NCBI GenBank assembly: GCA_030550775.1
Contig: JAUQOS010000007.1
Span: forward strand, 1-50,988
DNA: 50,988 nt
DNA from: Armatimonadota bacterium
GTDB taxonomy: Bacteria > Armatimonadota > Fimbriimonadia > Fimbriimonadales > GBS-DC
Direction: 5' to 3'
Part shown: positions 20,842 to 35,338 of the stretch, in pieces
How positions within the stretch are numbered: the first letter of the stretch is position 1
Layout: the number at the start of each line of letters is the position of its first letter
Program-made: the position numbers and the translations under genes
The notes under the pieces: model-generated
What the model was told of the DNA's origin: nothing
Databases searched by the model: none
What the model saw: the letters and a program-made list of their open reading frames with translations, nothing else

Positions 20842-21704
20842 GGTCGCTCCACAAACTCCCATTCGCGCTTGCGAAAGTAGGATAGCCCTCCCAGAGCAAC
20901 GACTGCGCCCGCGAGGAGGTTCGCCCCAAGCAGCCACAGCGGCAGCGGCATATCGGGGAACTGGGTGGTTTGTCCCATAGCCGCTGGCTCGTGGATAATC
21001 GTAATCGGCGGAAGAACAGCCTTGCGATAGGCCATCGCCAGCGTCGCCATCGGGTTCAGCAGGTGGTACGCCCAAAATACCCCCTCGCGATAGGCTTCGG
21101 GTAGGAGCGTCGTGTAGCGCACTTGCTCTGAAAAGTAAATAATCGGGGTCAGAAAAAACAGCAGCTGTAGCCCCACGCTCACTAAGTACTTTACATCCTC
21201 GTAAAAGGCGTTCCAGCAGGCAATCAGTGCTGAAAGCCCTACTACCCACAGCAGCTGGCTCAACACGATTACGGGCAGCCACAGTAGGCTGAGTTGTAGA
21301 GGCGTGCCCACATAGCCATACAAGTACACAAACAGCACGCCCATTGCCAGCAGGAAGTGCACGAAATTCGCCAGCACCGCTGCTAACGGCAACAGCACAC
21401 GCGGGAAGTAAATCTTTTTGATGACCTGCATGTACACCAAGATCGTTTGGCTGGAGTCGAGCAGGGCGAACTGGAAGAAGGTCCATGGCAAGTAGGCTGC
21501 TAAGATATAGGCGGAGTAGTTGGCAATACGCATGCCCATCACATATTTGAACACGAGGGTCATTACCAGCACGGTGGCTAGGGGGTTGACCAGCGACCAG
21601 AAAAAGCCGAGGATGGAGTTTTTGTAGCGCACGCGTAGTTCGCGGATGACCAGCGTGCGCAGCAGTTCGCGGTATTGCCACAGTTCCAGCAGTAGGTCGC
21701 GCAC
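20838..21704 (-). CDS. ABC-2 type polysaccharide export permease (Wzm/TagG-like)
   Basis: 'LWQYRELLRTLVIRELRVRYKNSILGFFWSLVNPLATVLVMTLVFKYVMG'; longer ORF start overlaps 5S rRNA, so a GTG at 21704 is more plausible. Confidence 0.83.
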   Translation of the reverse strand: MRDLLLELWQYRELLRTLVIRELRVRYKNSILGFFWSLVNPLATVLVMTLVFKYVMGMRIANYSAYILAAYLPWTFFQFALLDSSQTILVYMQVIKKIYFPRVLLPLAAVLANFVHFLLAMGVLFVYLYGYVGTPLQLSLLWLPVIVLSQLLWVVGLSALIACWNAFYEDVKYLVSVGLQLLFFLTPIIYFSEQVRYTTLLPEAYREGVFWAYHLLNPMATLAMAYRKAVLPPITIIHEPAAMGQTTQFPDMPLPLWLLGANLLAGAVVALGGLSYFRKREWEFVERP

Positions 21705-21760
21705 GGGGTTGGTGATTCGCTGTCGCAGCGTGGAATCCTTGAGGGGGGTTAAATGCGAAA

Positions 21761-21785
21761 CGGCTCCAGCGTGTGGCTGGAGCCG
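21761..21785 (-). terminator. rRNA operon terminator hairpin
   Basis: CGGCTCCAGC-gtgtg-GCTGGAGCCG perfect 10-bp stem, followed on the minus strand by TTTCGCATTT. Confidence 0.7.
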
Positions 21786-21801
21786 TAGATGGGCTCTCAA
21801 T

Positions 21802-21916
21802 CTGGGCACCGACCTATTTTCCCACTCCGTTACCAGAGCAGTATCTTCGGCGCTGGAGGGCTTAACTGCCGTGTTCGGGATGGGAACGGGTGTTTCCCCT
21901 CCGCTATGGGCACCCA
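21802..21916 (-). rRNA. rrf: 5S ribosomal RNA
   Basis: Reverse complement 'GGGTGCCCATAGCGGAGGGGAAACACCCGTTCCCATCCCGAACACGGCAGTTAAGCCCTCCAGCGCCGAAGATACTGC...'. Confidence 0.93.
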
Positions 21917-22025
21917 GATTGAGAAAGGGGTATTCATGAAACTGCACGATGCGCCGTATGAGTACAAACTGTGTGGGCACTTTGACAACTGGAACTGGAG
22001 TGCACCGATGGCGCGCGATTTTTAG

Positions 22026-25312
<3,287 letters not shown>

Positions 25313-25446
25313 TCGGCGCGCTGCTCGGTGACTCCAGTCCAGCTGTCAAAGGGTTTTGGGCGTTGGGCTTGCTCCGTTGGCAAGCCGACGAGGTTTGCCC
25401 AAACATCAAAGCCCCGTAGGGCGCTGAGGTTTGGGCAAAAGCATGG

Positions 25447-25518
25447 TGGAGGCGACCGGATTTGAACCGGTGACCCCCTGCGTGCAAAGCAGGTGCTCTC
25501 CCGCTGAGCTACGCCCCC
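25447..25518 (-). tRNA. tRNA-Ala (anticodon TGC)
   Basis: GGGGGCGTAGCTCAGCGGGAGAGCACCTGCTTTGCACGCAGGGGGTCACCGGTTCAAATCCGGTCGCCTCCA. Confidence 0.95.
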
Positions 25519-25523
25519 ACTGG

Positions 25524-25597
<74 letters not shown>

Positions 25598-25652
25598 TGA
25601 TTCCCTCAAAACCGGGCAGGAGTGGCTGTGCAAGCGCGAGAGTGGCTCCGTT

Positions 25653-27185
<1,533 letters not shown>

Positions 27186-27309
27186 ATGAAACCCGCACTC
27201 GCTTTCGCAAGTGCAATCCTGACCGAAGGCTCGCACAGCGCTTCCTACCTGCCCGGTTTTCAAGGAACCACACACCGATGCGCCCCACTGGACATCATCG
27301 GCAGGGGCA

Positions 27310-27339
27310 ATTATACCACATCCCCTACGCGTTTGTCAA
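27310..27339 (-). promoter_or_regulatory. rRNA promoter P2 (proximal)
   Basis: Minus strand TTGACA-18 nt-TATAAT (cTTGACAaacgcgtaggggatgtggTATAATtg). Confidence 0.85.
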
Positions 27340-27422
27340 GGGGTATCGCCCTCTCTACACGCTTTTTCTGGGGTCTCAAGGTGCTTCGTCTCGCTCCAAG
27401 CCTCTTGCTTGAAGCGACATAT

Positions 27423-27452
27423 ACTATACCATGTCGCCGACAACTTTGTCAA
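27423..27452 (-). promoter_or_regulatory. rRNA promoter P1 (distal)
   Basis: Minus strand TTGACA-18 nt-TATAGT (cTTGACAaagttgtcggcgacatggTATAGTat). Confidence 0.82.
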
Positions 27453-27487
27453 GGGGGGCGGCAAAATTCACCCCACCCCCATAGGAC

Positions 27488-27517
27488 TTGACATCCGCAT
27501 CCGAGTTAGGGTATAAT
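27488..27517 (+). promoter_or_regulatory. Consensus sigma-70 promoter for a small RNA
   Basis: TTGACAtccgcatccgagttagggTATAAT, 18-nt spacer, divergent from the rRNA promoters. Confidence 0.85.
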
Positions 27518-27523
27518 ACGCAC

Positions 27524-27638
27524 GTCGTTAGGGAAGGCGACCTTTGTAGAGGGACACCCCGGCCACCTCTACGAAGCATCAGGGACACGGAGGTCCCACC
27601 GCCAGTTTGAGGGCAAGCCCTTGGGCTTGCCCTCTTTT
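27524..27638 (+). ncRNA. Candidate orphan small RNA (about 115 nt), family unassigned
   Basis: Consensus promoter upstream, hairpins GTAGAGG..CCTCTAC and GGGAC..GTCCC, terminator at the end, no ORF; not recognised as 4.5S SRP RNA. Confidence 0.65.
27609..27638 (+). terminator. Intrinsic terminator of the small RNA
   Basis: GAGGGCAAGCCC-tt-GGGCTTGCCCTC followed by TTTT; perfect 12-bp stem. Confidence 0.9.
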
Positions 27639-27644
27639 GATTCT

Positions 27645-28271
27645 TCACCGTGCCCCTGTGCCGTACAACCGATCTCCAAAATCGCCCAAGCCCGGCACGA
27701 TAAATTTTCGGTCATTCAGCCCGCGATCTAAAGAGGCAGCCACGATTTTTACTTGCGGAAACCGCTCGTTCAGCAAGCGCACGCCTTCAGGCGCCGCCAC
27801 TACACAAATATGCACGATGTCGCGTGCCCCTGCCTGAAGCAACACCTCCACTGCCCGCGCCGCCGAGCCGCCCGTCGCCAACATCGGATCCAACAGTAAT
27901 ACGCGGCTCTCGCCCAACGGGGGCAGCTTTGAGTAGTAGGCACGCGCCACTGCGGTTTGTTCATCGCGCTCCAAGCCGATGTAGCCCACACGCACCTCCG
28001 TAAACAGCTCCGTGATCGCCTCTAGCATGCCCAAGCCCGCCCGCAAAATCGGCACCGCCACAATCGGTTGCGCCAACGAGTAGCCCGTGGTCGGCTCCAA
28101 CGGCGTCTGCACCGTATGCTCGCGCAACGGCAAATCACGCGTGGCTTCAATCGCCAATAGAAAAGTCAGCTGCCGTGCCAACGCCCGAAACTGCGCCGGT
28201 TCTGTCTCTGCATCGCGCAGGCGCGTCAGGATATGCTTTACCAACGGATGCTCTACTACATGAACCTGCAT
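27645..28271 (-). CDS. upp: Uracil phosphoribosyltransferase
   Basis: 'HPLVKHILTRLRDAETEPAQFRALARQLTFLLAIEATRDLP...PIVAVPILRAGLGMLE...LLDPMLATGGSA'. Confidence 0.97.
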   Translation of the reverse strand: MQVHVVEHPLVKHILTRLRDAETEPAQFRALARQLTFLLAIEATRDLPLREHTVQTPLEPTTGYSLAQPIVAVPILRAGLGMLEAITELFTEVRVGYIGLERDEQTAVARAYYSKLPPLGESRVLLLDPMLATGGSAARAVEVLLQAGARDIVHICVVAAPEGVRLLNERFPQVKIVAASLDRGLNDRKFIVPGLGDFGDRLYGTGAR

Positions 28272-28385
28272 GCCGATTTCACCCGCCAGAGATTGTACCT
28301 ACAGCAGGAAGAGCGCGTGACGCGTCGAAAACCTTTGCTTTGTGAGCCGAGCACGCAACCTCTGTCTGCAGGAGGCACGCAGCGG

Positions 28386-31300
28386 ATGAGCCTTGCCCTT
28401 ACGCGCATCCGCCTGCACGGTTTCAAAACCTTCGCGCAGCGCACTGAGATCGAACTTGCCGCGAACCTGACCGCTATTGTCGGACCCAACGGTTGCGGCA
28501 AAAGCAACTTGGTCGACGCGATTGTGTGGGCATTGGGCGAGGCGAATGTGCGCCTGCTGCGCGCCCAAACCCCTACAGAGGTCGTGTTTAGCGGTTCATC
28601 AGCACACAAGCCGCTGGGGCTGGCAGAGGTCTCGCTGTGGTTTGATAACGCCACGCGTTGGCTGCCCATAGATGCCGATGAAGTGCAAATCACGCGCCGT
28701 ATCTATCGCTCAGGCGAGTGGGAATGCTGGATTAACCGCACCCCCGCACGCCTGCGCGATGTAGCCGACCTATTTGCTGGCACGGGGCTGGGACGCGGCG
28801 GCTATGCCATTGTGGGGCAGGGCGATATTGAAGCGCTGCTAAACGCCTCGCCCGAAGAACGACGCCTCTGGATAGAAGAAGTCGCGGGCATCGCCCTCTA
28901 CCGCAACCGGCGCAAAGAAGCCCTGCGCGACTTGGAAGCCGCACGCTTGCACCTAACCCGCGTGGACGATGTGCTGCGCGAACTCGAACGCCAGCGTGAA
29001 CCCCTGCGCCACGAAGCCGAACGCGCCCTCGTCTACCGCGAACTGCAACACCAACTCCACCAGATGGAACGCACCTATTTGCAATATGAGTACACGCAGC
29101 TCCAAATTCGTGCTGCGCGCGCCCGCGCCGACCGCGACACCCTCCACGAGCAAATTCGCAACGCAACCCAAGCCATCCAAGCCCACGAAGCCCAAGCCGA
29201 CGCCTGCGGCAATGCACTTGCTCAGCTGGAAGCCGAAATGGACACCTTGCGCGCCGCCCTACAAAGCCACTTGACTGCTGAAGAACGCCTTCTGGGCGAG
29301 CGTAACCGATTGGACGAACGCGAACGCGCCCTTACCGAACTCGCGCACACCTGGCAAGAGGAAACAGACAGCCTCCGCGCCCAAGAACAAACGCACCACA
29401 CCCGCATGCACGAACTGCAAGCGCAACTGCAGGCGCTGGAAGCCGAAGCGCGCACCCTCGCCCCCGCTATCCATAGCACAGAAACCGAACTCAGCCAGCT
29501 GGACGCCGAGCGGCGTGCCATAGAAACGGCCTACCAAGCTGCGCTGCGCCAGCGCACCCAACGCGAATACGCTCACCAGCACCTCCAGCGGCTCCAGACG
29601 GAAGCTGCCGCCATTGAAGCGCAACTCCAATCGCTTACAACGGAACACGACACCCTCCAAACCGCGCTGGAACGCGCTCAAGCCGACGAGCACACCCTTC
29701 ACACGGAGGTGGAGCAGCTCGAAACAGCGCAGCGCGAAAGCGAGCAAAAGCTCAACCACCACCTGCGCGAGGTTCAGCACTACGCGCGCCATGTGGAAAC
29801 CCTTCGGGCACGCCTGCGCGCACTGGAAGCTAGCCTCCAAGCAGGCGAGGGGGCAAGCCCTGCCGTACGCGCCTTGCTAAATGCCCTTCGCAAGGGCGAG
29901 TTGCAAGGCGAATTCGTGCCCGTGGGCGCAGCGCTGAGCGTGCCCGACGCCTACCAAGCCGCAATCGGCGCCGCGCTGGGCAACGCCGTCAACGATATCA
30001 TCACCCCCACTGAGGCGGAGGCACGCAGCGCCATCGAGTGGCTCAAGGCGCACCGCGCGGGGCGACTCACTTTTTTGCCCCTCGAGCTGCTGGAGCCACA
30101 CTCTGCCGAACTACCCCCGATGTTGGCTCCCCAAGCGCAGGGCATTCTTGGCATCGCGGCCGACCTGGTCGCCTGCGAACCGCGTTTCGAGCCTGCTGTG
30201 CGCCACTTGCTAGGACGCGTGTTGGTTGTTGATACCCTGGAAAATGCCACGCGCCTCGTGCGCCTGCTGCGCCAAGGTGGCTACGCCCGCGTCTTCGCGC
30301 GCCTCGCCACCTTAGATGGTTCCGTCGTGCAACTCAGCGGGGCAATCACAGGAGGCGCACAACCGCACGAACGCAGCACCTTACTCCAACTCAAAGCGGA
30401 ACTGGAACGCACCCGCGCCGAACTCGCCAATGCCGAAACCCAACTCCAACACGTCGAAACCGCGTTGGAACAGCATCGCGCCGCCCACCACCAGCGCCAA
30501 CAACTGCTGGAAGGGCGCCGACGCCAACTGCGCGAAGTTAGCCACACACGCTTGCGCTTGGAAAGCGAACTGCGCCAACGCCAGCGCGACCGCCAACACT
30601 ACGAATCGCAACTTGCCCGCACTCGCGAACAAATCGCCGCGCTCGAGGCGCAACTGAACGCCGAACCCACTACTGACTTCACCGCGTTAGAAGCCCGGCG
30701 CGAGCAACTTCACGCCCGCCACGACGCGCTAACCCGCCAACTGGCGCAGCTACGTGCTCAGAGCCAACAACTTGCCACGCGCCAACGCGAATTACAACGC
30801 CAGCTTGATACCGAGCAGCGCGCCCTCAGCCAGCTGCGTGAGCGCCAACAAAATCGCCAAGCGCGCCTTCACGCCCTCCACGCCGAGCAAGCGCAACTGC
30901 AAGCCCAACGCGCTCGCCTCGATGACGAACTCCAGCGCGTTCGCGCCCAGATTGCCGATGCCCAAGCCCTCTTGGAGAGCAAGCGCACCCAGCGCCAACA
31001 GTGGCTGGAGCAAAGCTTCGCCCTCAACGAGCAACTGCGCGCCCTGCGCGCCACCCTCAGCCAGCTGACAGAGCGCGACCGCGCGCTGGAGATGCAACAG
31101 CTGCGGGCGGAACTCAAACTGCAAGAAATCACTGAACAGTGGCAGCGGCTCGCCCCCAACGAACCGCTTACCCCCTTGCCCGAGCCATTGCCCGAAAAAC
31201 CGCCCGTTGCACGCACCGAACTGGAACGCTTGCGCCGCGCCCTCGACGACATCGGCGAAGTCAACCCCAACGCCCCCGATGAGTACGCCCGCCTCAACGA

Positions 31301-31913
31301 ACGCTACACCCACCTCTTACGCCAACGCGAAGATTTAGAACATACTTGCGCCCAACTGGAGCACCAACTCCACGAGTTAGACCGCCACGCCCGCGAGCAG
31401 TTCCTAAGCACCTTCGCGGCCGTGCGCCAAGCATTCCAAATGCGCTTTGCGCAACTTTTTGAGGGTGGGCATGCCGAGCTCATCCTCACCGACACACGCG
31501 ACCCGCTCTCCGCAGGCGTAATTGTGGAAGCACAACCGCCCCACAAACGGCGCCAGCGTTTGGAGCTGCTGTCGGGGGGCGAGCGCGCGCTGACCGCCAT
31601 CGCCCTGTTGTTCGCCTTCAGCACGGTCAAGCCCAGCCCGCTGCTCGTGCTGGACGAGGTGGACGCTGCCTTAGACGGGCGCAACGTACAACGCTTCGCT
31701 GACTACCTGAGGCAAATCGCGGAACATTCACAAGTGCTCATCGTCACCCACAACCCTATCACCACCGCCGTAGCACAGCAGTGGTTGGGCGTGTCAATGA
31801 CGGGCGGTATCTCGCGCATCGTGCCCTACACCCCGCCCGAATCGTTGCGTGCCGACGACGGCACCGATCGCGCCCTTATCCAACCAATCAGCGAAACAAT
31901 GCCCCACCCATAA
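28386..31913 (+). CDS. smc: Chromosome segregation SMC protein
   Basis: 'LTRIRLHGFKTFAQRTEIELAANLTAIVGPNGCGKSNLVDAIVWALGE', long coiled coils, hinge, 'LLSGGERALTAIALLFAFSTVKPSPLLVLDEVDAALDGRNVQRFADYL'. Confidence 0.96.
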   Translation: MSLALTRIRLHGFKTFAQRTEIELAANLTAIVGPNGCGKSNLVDAIVWALGEANVRLLRAQTPTEVVFSGSSAHKPLGLAEVSLWFDNATRWLPIDADEVQITRRIYRSGEWECWINRTPARLRDVADLFAGTGLGRGGYAIVGQGDIEALLNASPEERRLWIEEVAGIALYRNRRKEALRDLEAARLHLTRVDDVLRELERQREPLRHEAERALVYRELQHQLHQMERTYLQYEYTQLQIRAARARADRDTLHEQIRNATQAIQAHEAQADACGNALAQLEAEMDTLRAALQSHLTAEERLLGERNRLDERERALTELAHTWQEETDSLRAQEQTHHTRMHELQAQLQALEAEARTLAPAIHSTETELSQLDAERRAIETAYQAALRQRTQREYAHQHLQRLQTEAAAIEAQLQSLTTEHDTLQTALERAQADEHTLHTEVEQLETAQRESEQKLNHHLREVQHYARHVETLRARLRALEASLQAGEGASPAVRALLNALRKGELQGEFVPVGAALSVPDAYQAAIGAALGNAVNDIITPTEAEARSAIEWLKAHRAGRLTFLPLELLEPHSAELPPMLAPQAQGILGIAADLVACEPRFEPAVRHLLGRVLVVDTLENATRLVRLLRQGGYARVFARLATLDGSVVQLSGAITGGAQPHERSTLLQLKAELERTRAELANAETQLQHVETALEQHRAAHHQRQQLLEGRRRQLREVSHTRLRLESELRQRQRDRQHYESQLARTREQIAALEAQLNAEPTTDFTALEARREQLHARHDALTRQLAQLRAQSQQLATRQRELQRQLDTEQRALSQLRERQQNRQARLHALHAEQAQLQAQRARLDDELQRVRAQIADAQALLESKRTQRQQWLEQSFALNEQLRALRATLSQLTERDRALEMQQLRAELKLQEITEQWQRLAPNEPLTPLPEPLPEKPPVARTELERLRRALDDIGEVNPNAPDEYARLNERYTHLLRQREDLEHTCAQLEHQLHELDRHAREQFLSTFAAVRQAFQMRFAQLFEGGHAELILTDTRDPLSAGVIVEAQPPHKRRQRLELLSGGERALTAIALLFAFSTVKPSPLLVLDEVDAALDGRNVQRFADYLRQIAEHSQVLIVTHNPITTAVAQQWLGVSMTGGISRIVPYTPPESLRADDGTDRALIQPISETMPHP

Positions 31914-32395
31914 AGCCAACCGAGTAGCCAGCCCCCCACCACATCCGAAGGATAGTGCACGCCCACATACACGCGCGACAACCCCACCAACAGGGGCAGC
32001 CAAAACAGCCCCCAGAACGCTTTGCGCCCCCACAAAGCGGTCGCGACACCCACCAACGCACTCATATTCGCCGCGTGCGCCGACGGAAACGATCCCGAAG
32101 TCAAGTTGCCCGTGAGCGCGTCAATCGGCAACGCCACACACGGACGCTCGCGCCCAACCCATGCCTTGAGCCAATCGGCAGTCTCGTTTGTCAGCACAAG
32201 GATGGGCACCAGCCATAGCGCAAACGCCCGTGCCCTGCCCCCACGCCATAGCAAGTAAACCCAAATCAACACCGCTGCCGCACGCCCTTGCCAACTCTTG
32301 AGCGCATCCGAAAAGAAAATCATAATCGGCGTAACCCAGTCGGCACGCCACCCCTCAAAAATCCAGTAAAACAACCGCGTATCCAGCTCCGCCAT
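31826..32395 (-). CDS. PAP2-family phosphatase (undecaprenyl-diphosphatase-like membrane protein)
   Basis: 'KAWVGRERPC', 'GSFPSAHAANMSAL', 'LSRVYVGVHYPSDVVGGWLLG' PAP2 signatures. Confidence 0.92.
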   Translation of the reverse strand: MAELDTRLFYWIFEGWRADWVTPIMIFFSDALKSWQGRAAAVLIWVYLLWRGGRARAFALWLVPILVLTNETADWLKAWVGRERPCVALPIDALTGNLTSGSFPSAHAANMSALVGVATALWGRKAFWGLFWLPLLVGLSRVYVGVHYPSDVVGGWLLGWLYGWGIVSLIGWIRARSVPSSARNDSGGV

Positions 32396-32500
32396 CGGTA
32401 GTGCCAGTATACCTGTGGATAAAGCCGTATCCGTTTAGGCAGCAGACGTCACGCCATCCAGCAGGAATCTGCGCGTTGGCTGCACAATAACAAACCCGAA

Positions 32501-34447
32501 ATGCCACGAAGCATCTACCTACTTGGGCTATGGGGAGCGTTGCTGGTCACCAGCTGGGGGCAGGCACCTGTTGCACTGCGCGTGCAGCCCTTGCTGGGCG
32601 ACACACCCGCCCTCAACGGCGCGTTTCCGCTCGCGATTGAGCTGGAATCGCGATCAGGCAACTACCGCGGCACCCTCAGCGTTTCACTGGGCGGATTCGG
32701 CACACGCCGCGAATATCTCTACCCAATAGAACTGCCTGCAGGCGCCCGCAAAGTCGTCATCGCCACCCCCATTGTCAACCGCTTTGGCGACCAAGTGACG
32801 GCGCGCTTCACCGCGCCCGGAGTCAGCGTGGAAGCACGCCAAGCCATCAAACGCGTGTTGGAAAGCGATCAGCTAGTGGTTTTAGTCGGCGACGCCATCG
32901 GCGGGCTGCAAGTGCTGCAGCAAGTACAGCTGCCTCCACTGCCCATCCAAGACCCCTACACGGCGAACACGCAAGGCACCTATGTTGCAACCTACTGCCG
33001 CCCCGAGCTGTTCCCCGATGAGGTGATTGCCCTCAGCGGCGTCTCGGTGACTGTGCTTGGCTTAGGCGCGGAACGCTTGCGGGCAGAGCAGTGGAACGCG
33101 CTCCGCCAGTGGGTGCTTGCTGGTGGCGCCTTGATTGTGCCTGGCGGCGCAGGCGCGTTGTACCTACAAAACCCCGCGCTCCAAGCACTGCTACCCGTGC
33201 GACCGCAGGGCACGCGCACGGTCAATCAGCTCAGCGCGCTCGCGCGCTGGACGGATACACGCCCGCCTCTCGGGAGCGCAATCATCACGGAAGCGCGCCC
33301 GCACACGGGTATCGTGTTGCTTCAACAAGATGGGCTACCAATGATTGCCATCCGCCCCTACGGATTGGGCGTGGTTGTGTTTCTGGCATTTAATCCACTG
33401 GAATCGCCGATGCGCGAATACGATGCCCGCGCACGCTTTTGGAAACGCCTGCTAGAACACGCGCTCACCCTGCCCCCCAGCACCACCATCGCAGGGCTAC
33501 ACCAATACCAATCTGGCAGCGGCAACAACGCCTACAACACAACCACGCCCCTATCAACTGCAGACATCAAGCCGCCCCGTGCGTGGCTTATCCTCACACT
33601 GCTGAGCATCTACTTCGCCCTTGTGGTGCCCGTCAACTACTGGATTCTGAAACGGCTACGCGCCTTAGACTGGGCATGGCTCACCACGCCGTTGATTGCG
33701 CTTGTGTTCGTGGGGCTCCTGTGGCGTCTCACGGGCGACCTCTACCGCAAATCGCTCTCCAGTGCAGTGCAAACCGTGCTGGTTGCCCACGCCGGCGAAA
33801 CCGATGGCTACGCCATCAATAGCGTGCTATTCTTTTTCCCACGCGCAGGCGTGTTCGACTTTGAGTTCGAGCAATCCGACATGGTAGAAGCAGGCACCGA
33901 GCCATCGTTTGGCGGGCGCACGGCACAAATCGCCACCGTGCGCACGGTAGAAGGCGAACCTACGCGCGTGCAAGGCTACCGCGTGTCGAACCTGAGCTTC
34001 CAGTGGTTTCGTTACACACGCCGCGCACAACTTGACGGTGCCGTTGATGGCACCGTGCGCCTGCAACGGGCAGGAAAGGAATGGCGTCTTTCCGCCGTGC
34101 TGACCAATCGCTGCCCGTATGACCTTGATGCTTTGCGTCTTATCACTCCTTACGGCGAATTGCTGCTGGACAAGCTGCCCAAGGGTCGCTCGCGCACGGT
34201 GACGAATGAGGCTCTATCCGCAAGCCCGTCCCCACACTCGGGCATACCCTGGCAGCATCAAGCTCTCAGTTTTTCGCCTGAAGTGCTTGTGCGCGTACTT
34301 GCCAGTCGCCGCGCCTTCAAAGGCACAGCGTTCCTAATCGCGCGCGCCTCGAAGCCCGTGCTAGCTCCCACTTTGCGCGAAGCTGCCGACACCCGCGCGG
34401 AAGTGGTCTACATCATCGCGCTACCGCTGGAGGGGTCTAACCCGTGA
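32501..34447 (+). CDS. Secreted/membrane protein of unknown function, operonic with ABC exporter
   Basis: Signal peptide, extracytoplasmic region, TM segments 'AWLILTLLSIYFALVVPVNYWILKRLRALDWAWLTTPLIALVFVGLLW'; GTGA overlap with next gene. Confidence 0.75.
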   Translation: MPRSIYLLGLWGALLVTSWGQAPVALRVQPLLGDTPALNGAFPLAIELESRSGNYRGTLSVSLGGFGTRREYLYPIELPAGARKVVIATPIVNRFGDQVTARFTAPGVSVEARQAIKRVLESDQLVVLVGDAIGGLQVLQQVQLPPLPIQDPYTANTQGTYVATYCRPELFPDEVIALSGVSVTVLGLGAERLRAEQWNALRQWVLAGGALIVPGGAGALYLQNPALQALLPVRPQGTRTVNQLSALARWTDTRPPLGSAIITEARPHTGIVLLQQDGLPMIAIRPYGLGVVVFLAFNPLESPMREYDARARFWKRLLEHALTLPPSTTIAGLHQYQSGSGNNAYNTTTPLSTADIKPPRAWLILTLLSIYFALVVPVNYWILKRLRALDWAWLTTPLIALVFVGLLWRLTGDLYRKSLSSAVQTVLVAHAGETDGYAINSVLFFFPRAGVFDFEFEQSDMVEAGTEPSFGGRTAQIATVRTVEGEPTRVQGYRVSNLSFQWFRYTRRAQLDGAVDGTVRLQRAGKEWRLSAVLTNRCPYDLDALRLITPYGELLLDKLPKGRSRTVTNEALSASPSPHSGIPWQHQALSFSPEVLVRVLASRRAFKGTAFLIARASKPVLAPTLREAADTRAEVVYIIALPLEGSNP

Positions 34448-35325
34448 AAGCCAAATCAGAGAATCCCCTGCTTGCCTATCACCTGTTTGTGTTCACCCGC
34501 AACCGCTGGCGACGCCAGCCCCTGCTGTACGGCGCGGCGGCATTTGGCATCGCACTGAGCTACTTTTTCCTGTTTATGCTCATCGCCACCTACGAGGCAT
34601 CCCTTGTCGTACCTCTAACAATTGCTCTCTTGGCAATCTGCTTCGCGGCACCGCTAATGGCATATAACCTCTTCTCGCTGGAGTACGAAAAACACACCTG
34701 GGAGTCGCTTGCGCTCACGCGCCTTACCGCTCGAGAGATCCTTTGGGGCAAGTGGGGTGTAGTGCTTACGCGCGTGGCAGGATTGACCCTGCTGTTCTTA
34801 CCGATGCTGCTAGTATCGGAAGCCGACTCAATCTCGGCATACGCAGTTATCGCGGGGCTGCTCCTCGTGTTCAGCTGGGGCGCGCTGCTGGTGTCGTTTG
34901 GCATGTGGCTCTCCTTCAAGCTCAAACGGACTCTCAGCACAGCCTCCGCACTCTATGCGGGGCAAGTGCTGGTGCTGCTACTCACGCCCGTGCTCTACAC
35001 ACTCTTCACTAACAACCAAGCACGAGACGTCATGCCCATTTACTTGGTGCAAAGCCACTCTGAAGCCGTGTGGTGGTGGATTTTCTCGTTCTTACACCTG
35101 CGCTTCCTCGTTGACCTCAACCCGTTCACTACCTTGTTAGAGCTGTCATACCTTCGCGACATCTACGCTTTTGCGTACTACGACCCTTACAGCGAGCGGG
35201 CACTCTACCCCTATGGGCTGCTCTATCTCAAGTGGGGCTTCACACAGAGCGCGTTCTACCTGCTGCTTGCCGCGCTGTTTGCAGGACTCACCTATCGCGG
35301 GCTGAAAATTGCATGGCGCAAGTAA
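34444..35325 (+). CDS. ABC-2 type transporter permease
   Basis: Multi-TM, 'FSLEYEKHTWESLALTRLTAREILWGKWGVVLTRV' typical of ABC-2 permeases. Confidence 0.8.
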   Translation: MKAKSENPLLAYHLFVFTRNRWRRQPLLYGAAAFGIALSYFFLFMLIATYEASLVVPLTIALLAICFAAPLMAYNLFSLEYEKHTWESLALTRLTAREILWGKWGVVLTRVAGLTLLFLPMLLVSEADSISAYAVIAGLLLVFSWGALLVSFGMWLSFKLKRTLSTASALYAGQVLVLLLTPVLYTLFTNNQARDVMPIYLVQSHSEAVWWWIFSFLHLRFLVDLNPFTTLLELSYLRDIYAFAYYDPYSERALYPYGLLYLKWGFTQSAFYLLLAALFAGLTYRGLKIAWRK

Positions 35326-35338
35326 GAGGGGATCGCTC

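Noticed and set aside
19759-21681. 640-aa ORF extending DprA upstream
   Set aside because: The N-terminal ~280 residues are out-of-frame translation of the ABC permease gene; DprA proper starts near 20,841.
21704-21980. N-terminal extension of the ABC permease ORF (MPTQFVLIRR…)
   Set aside because: Runs through the 5S rRNA and rRNA terminator, so an internal GTG start is preferred.
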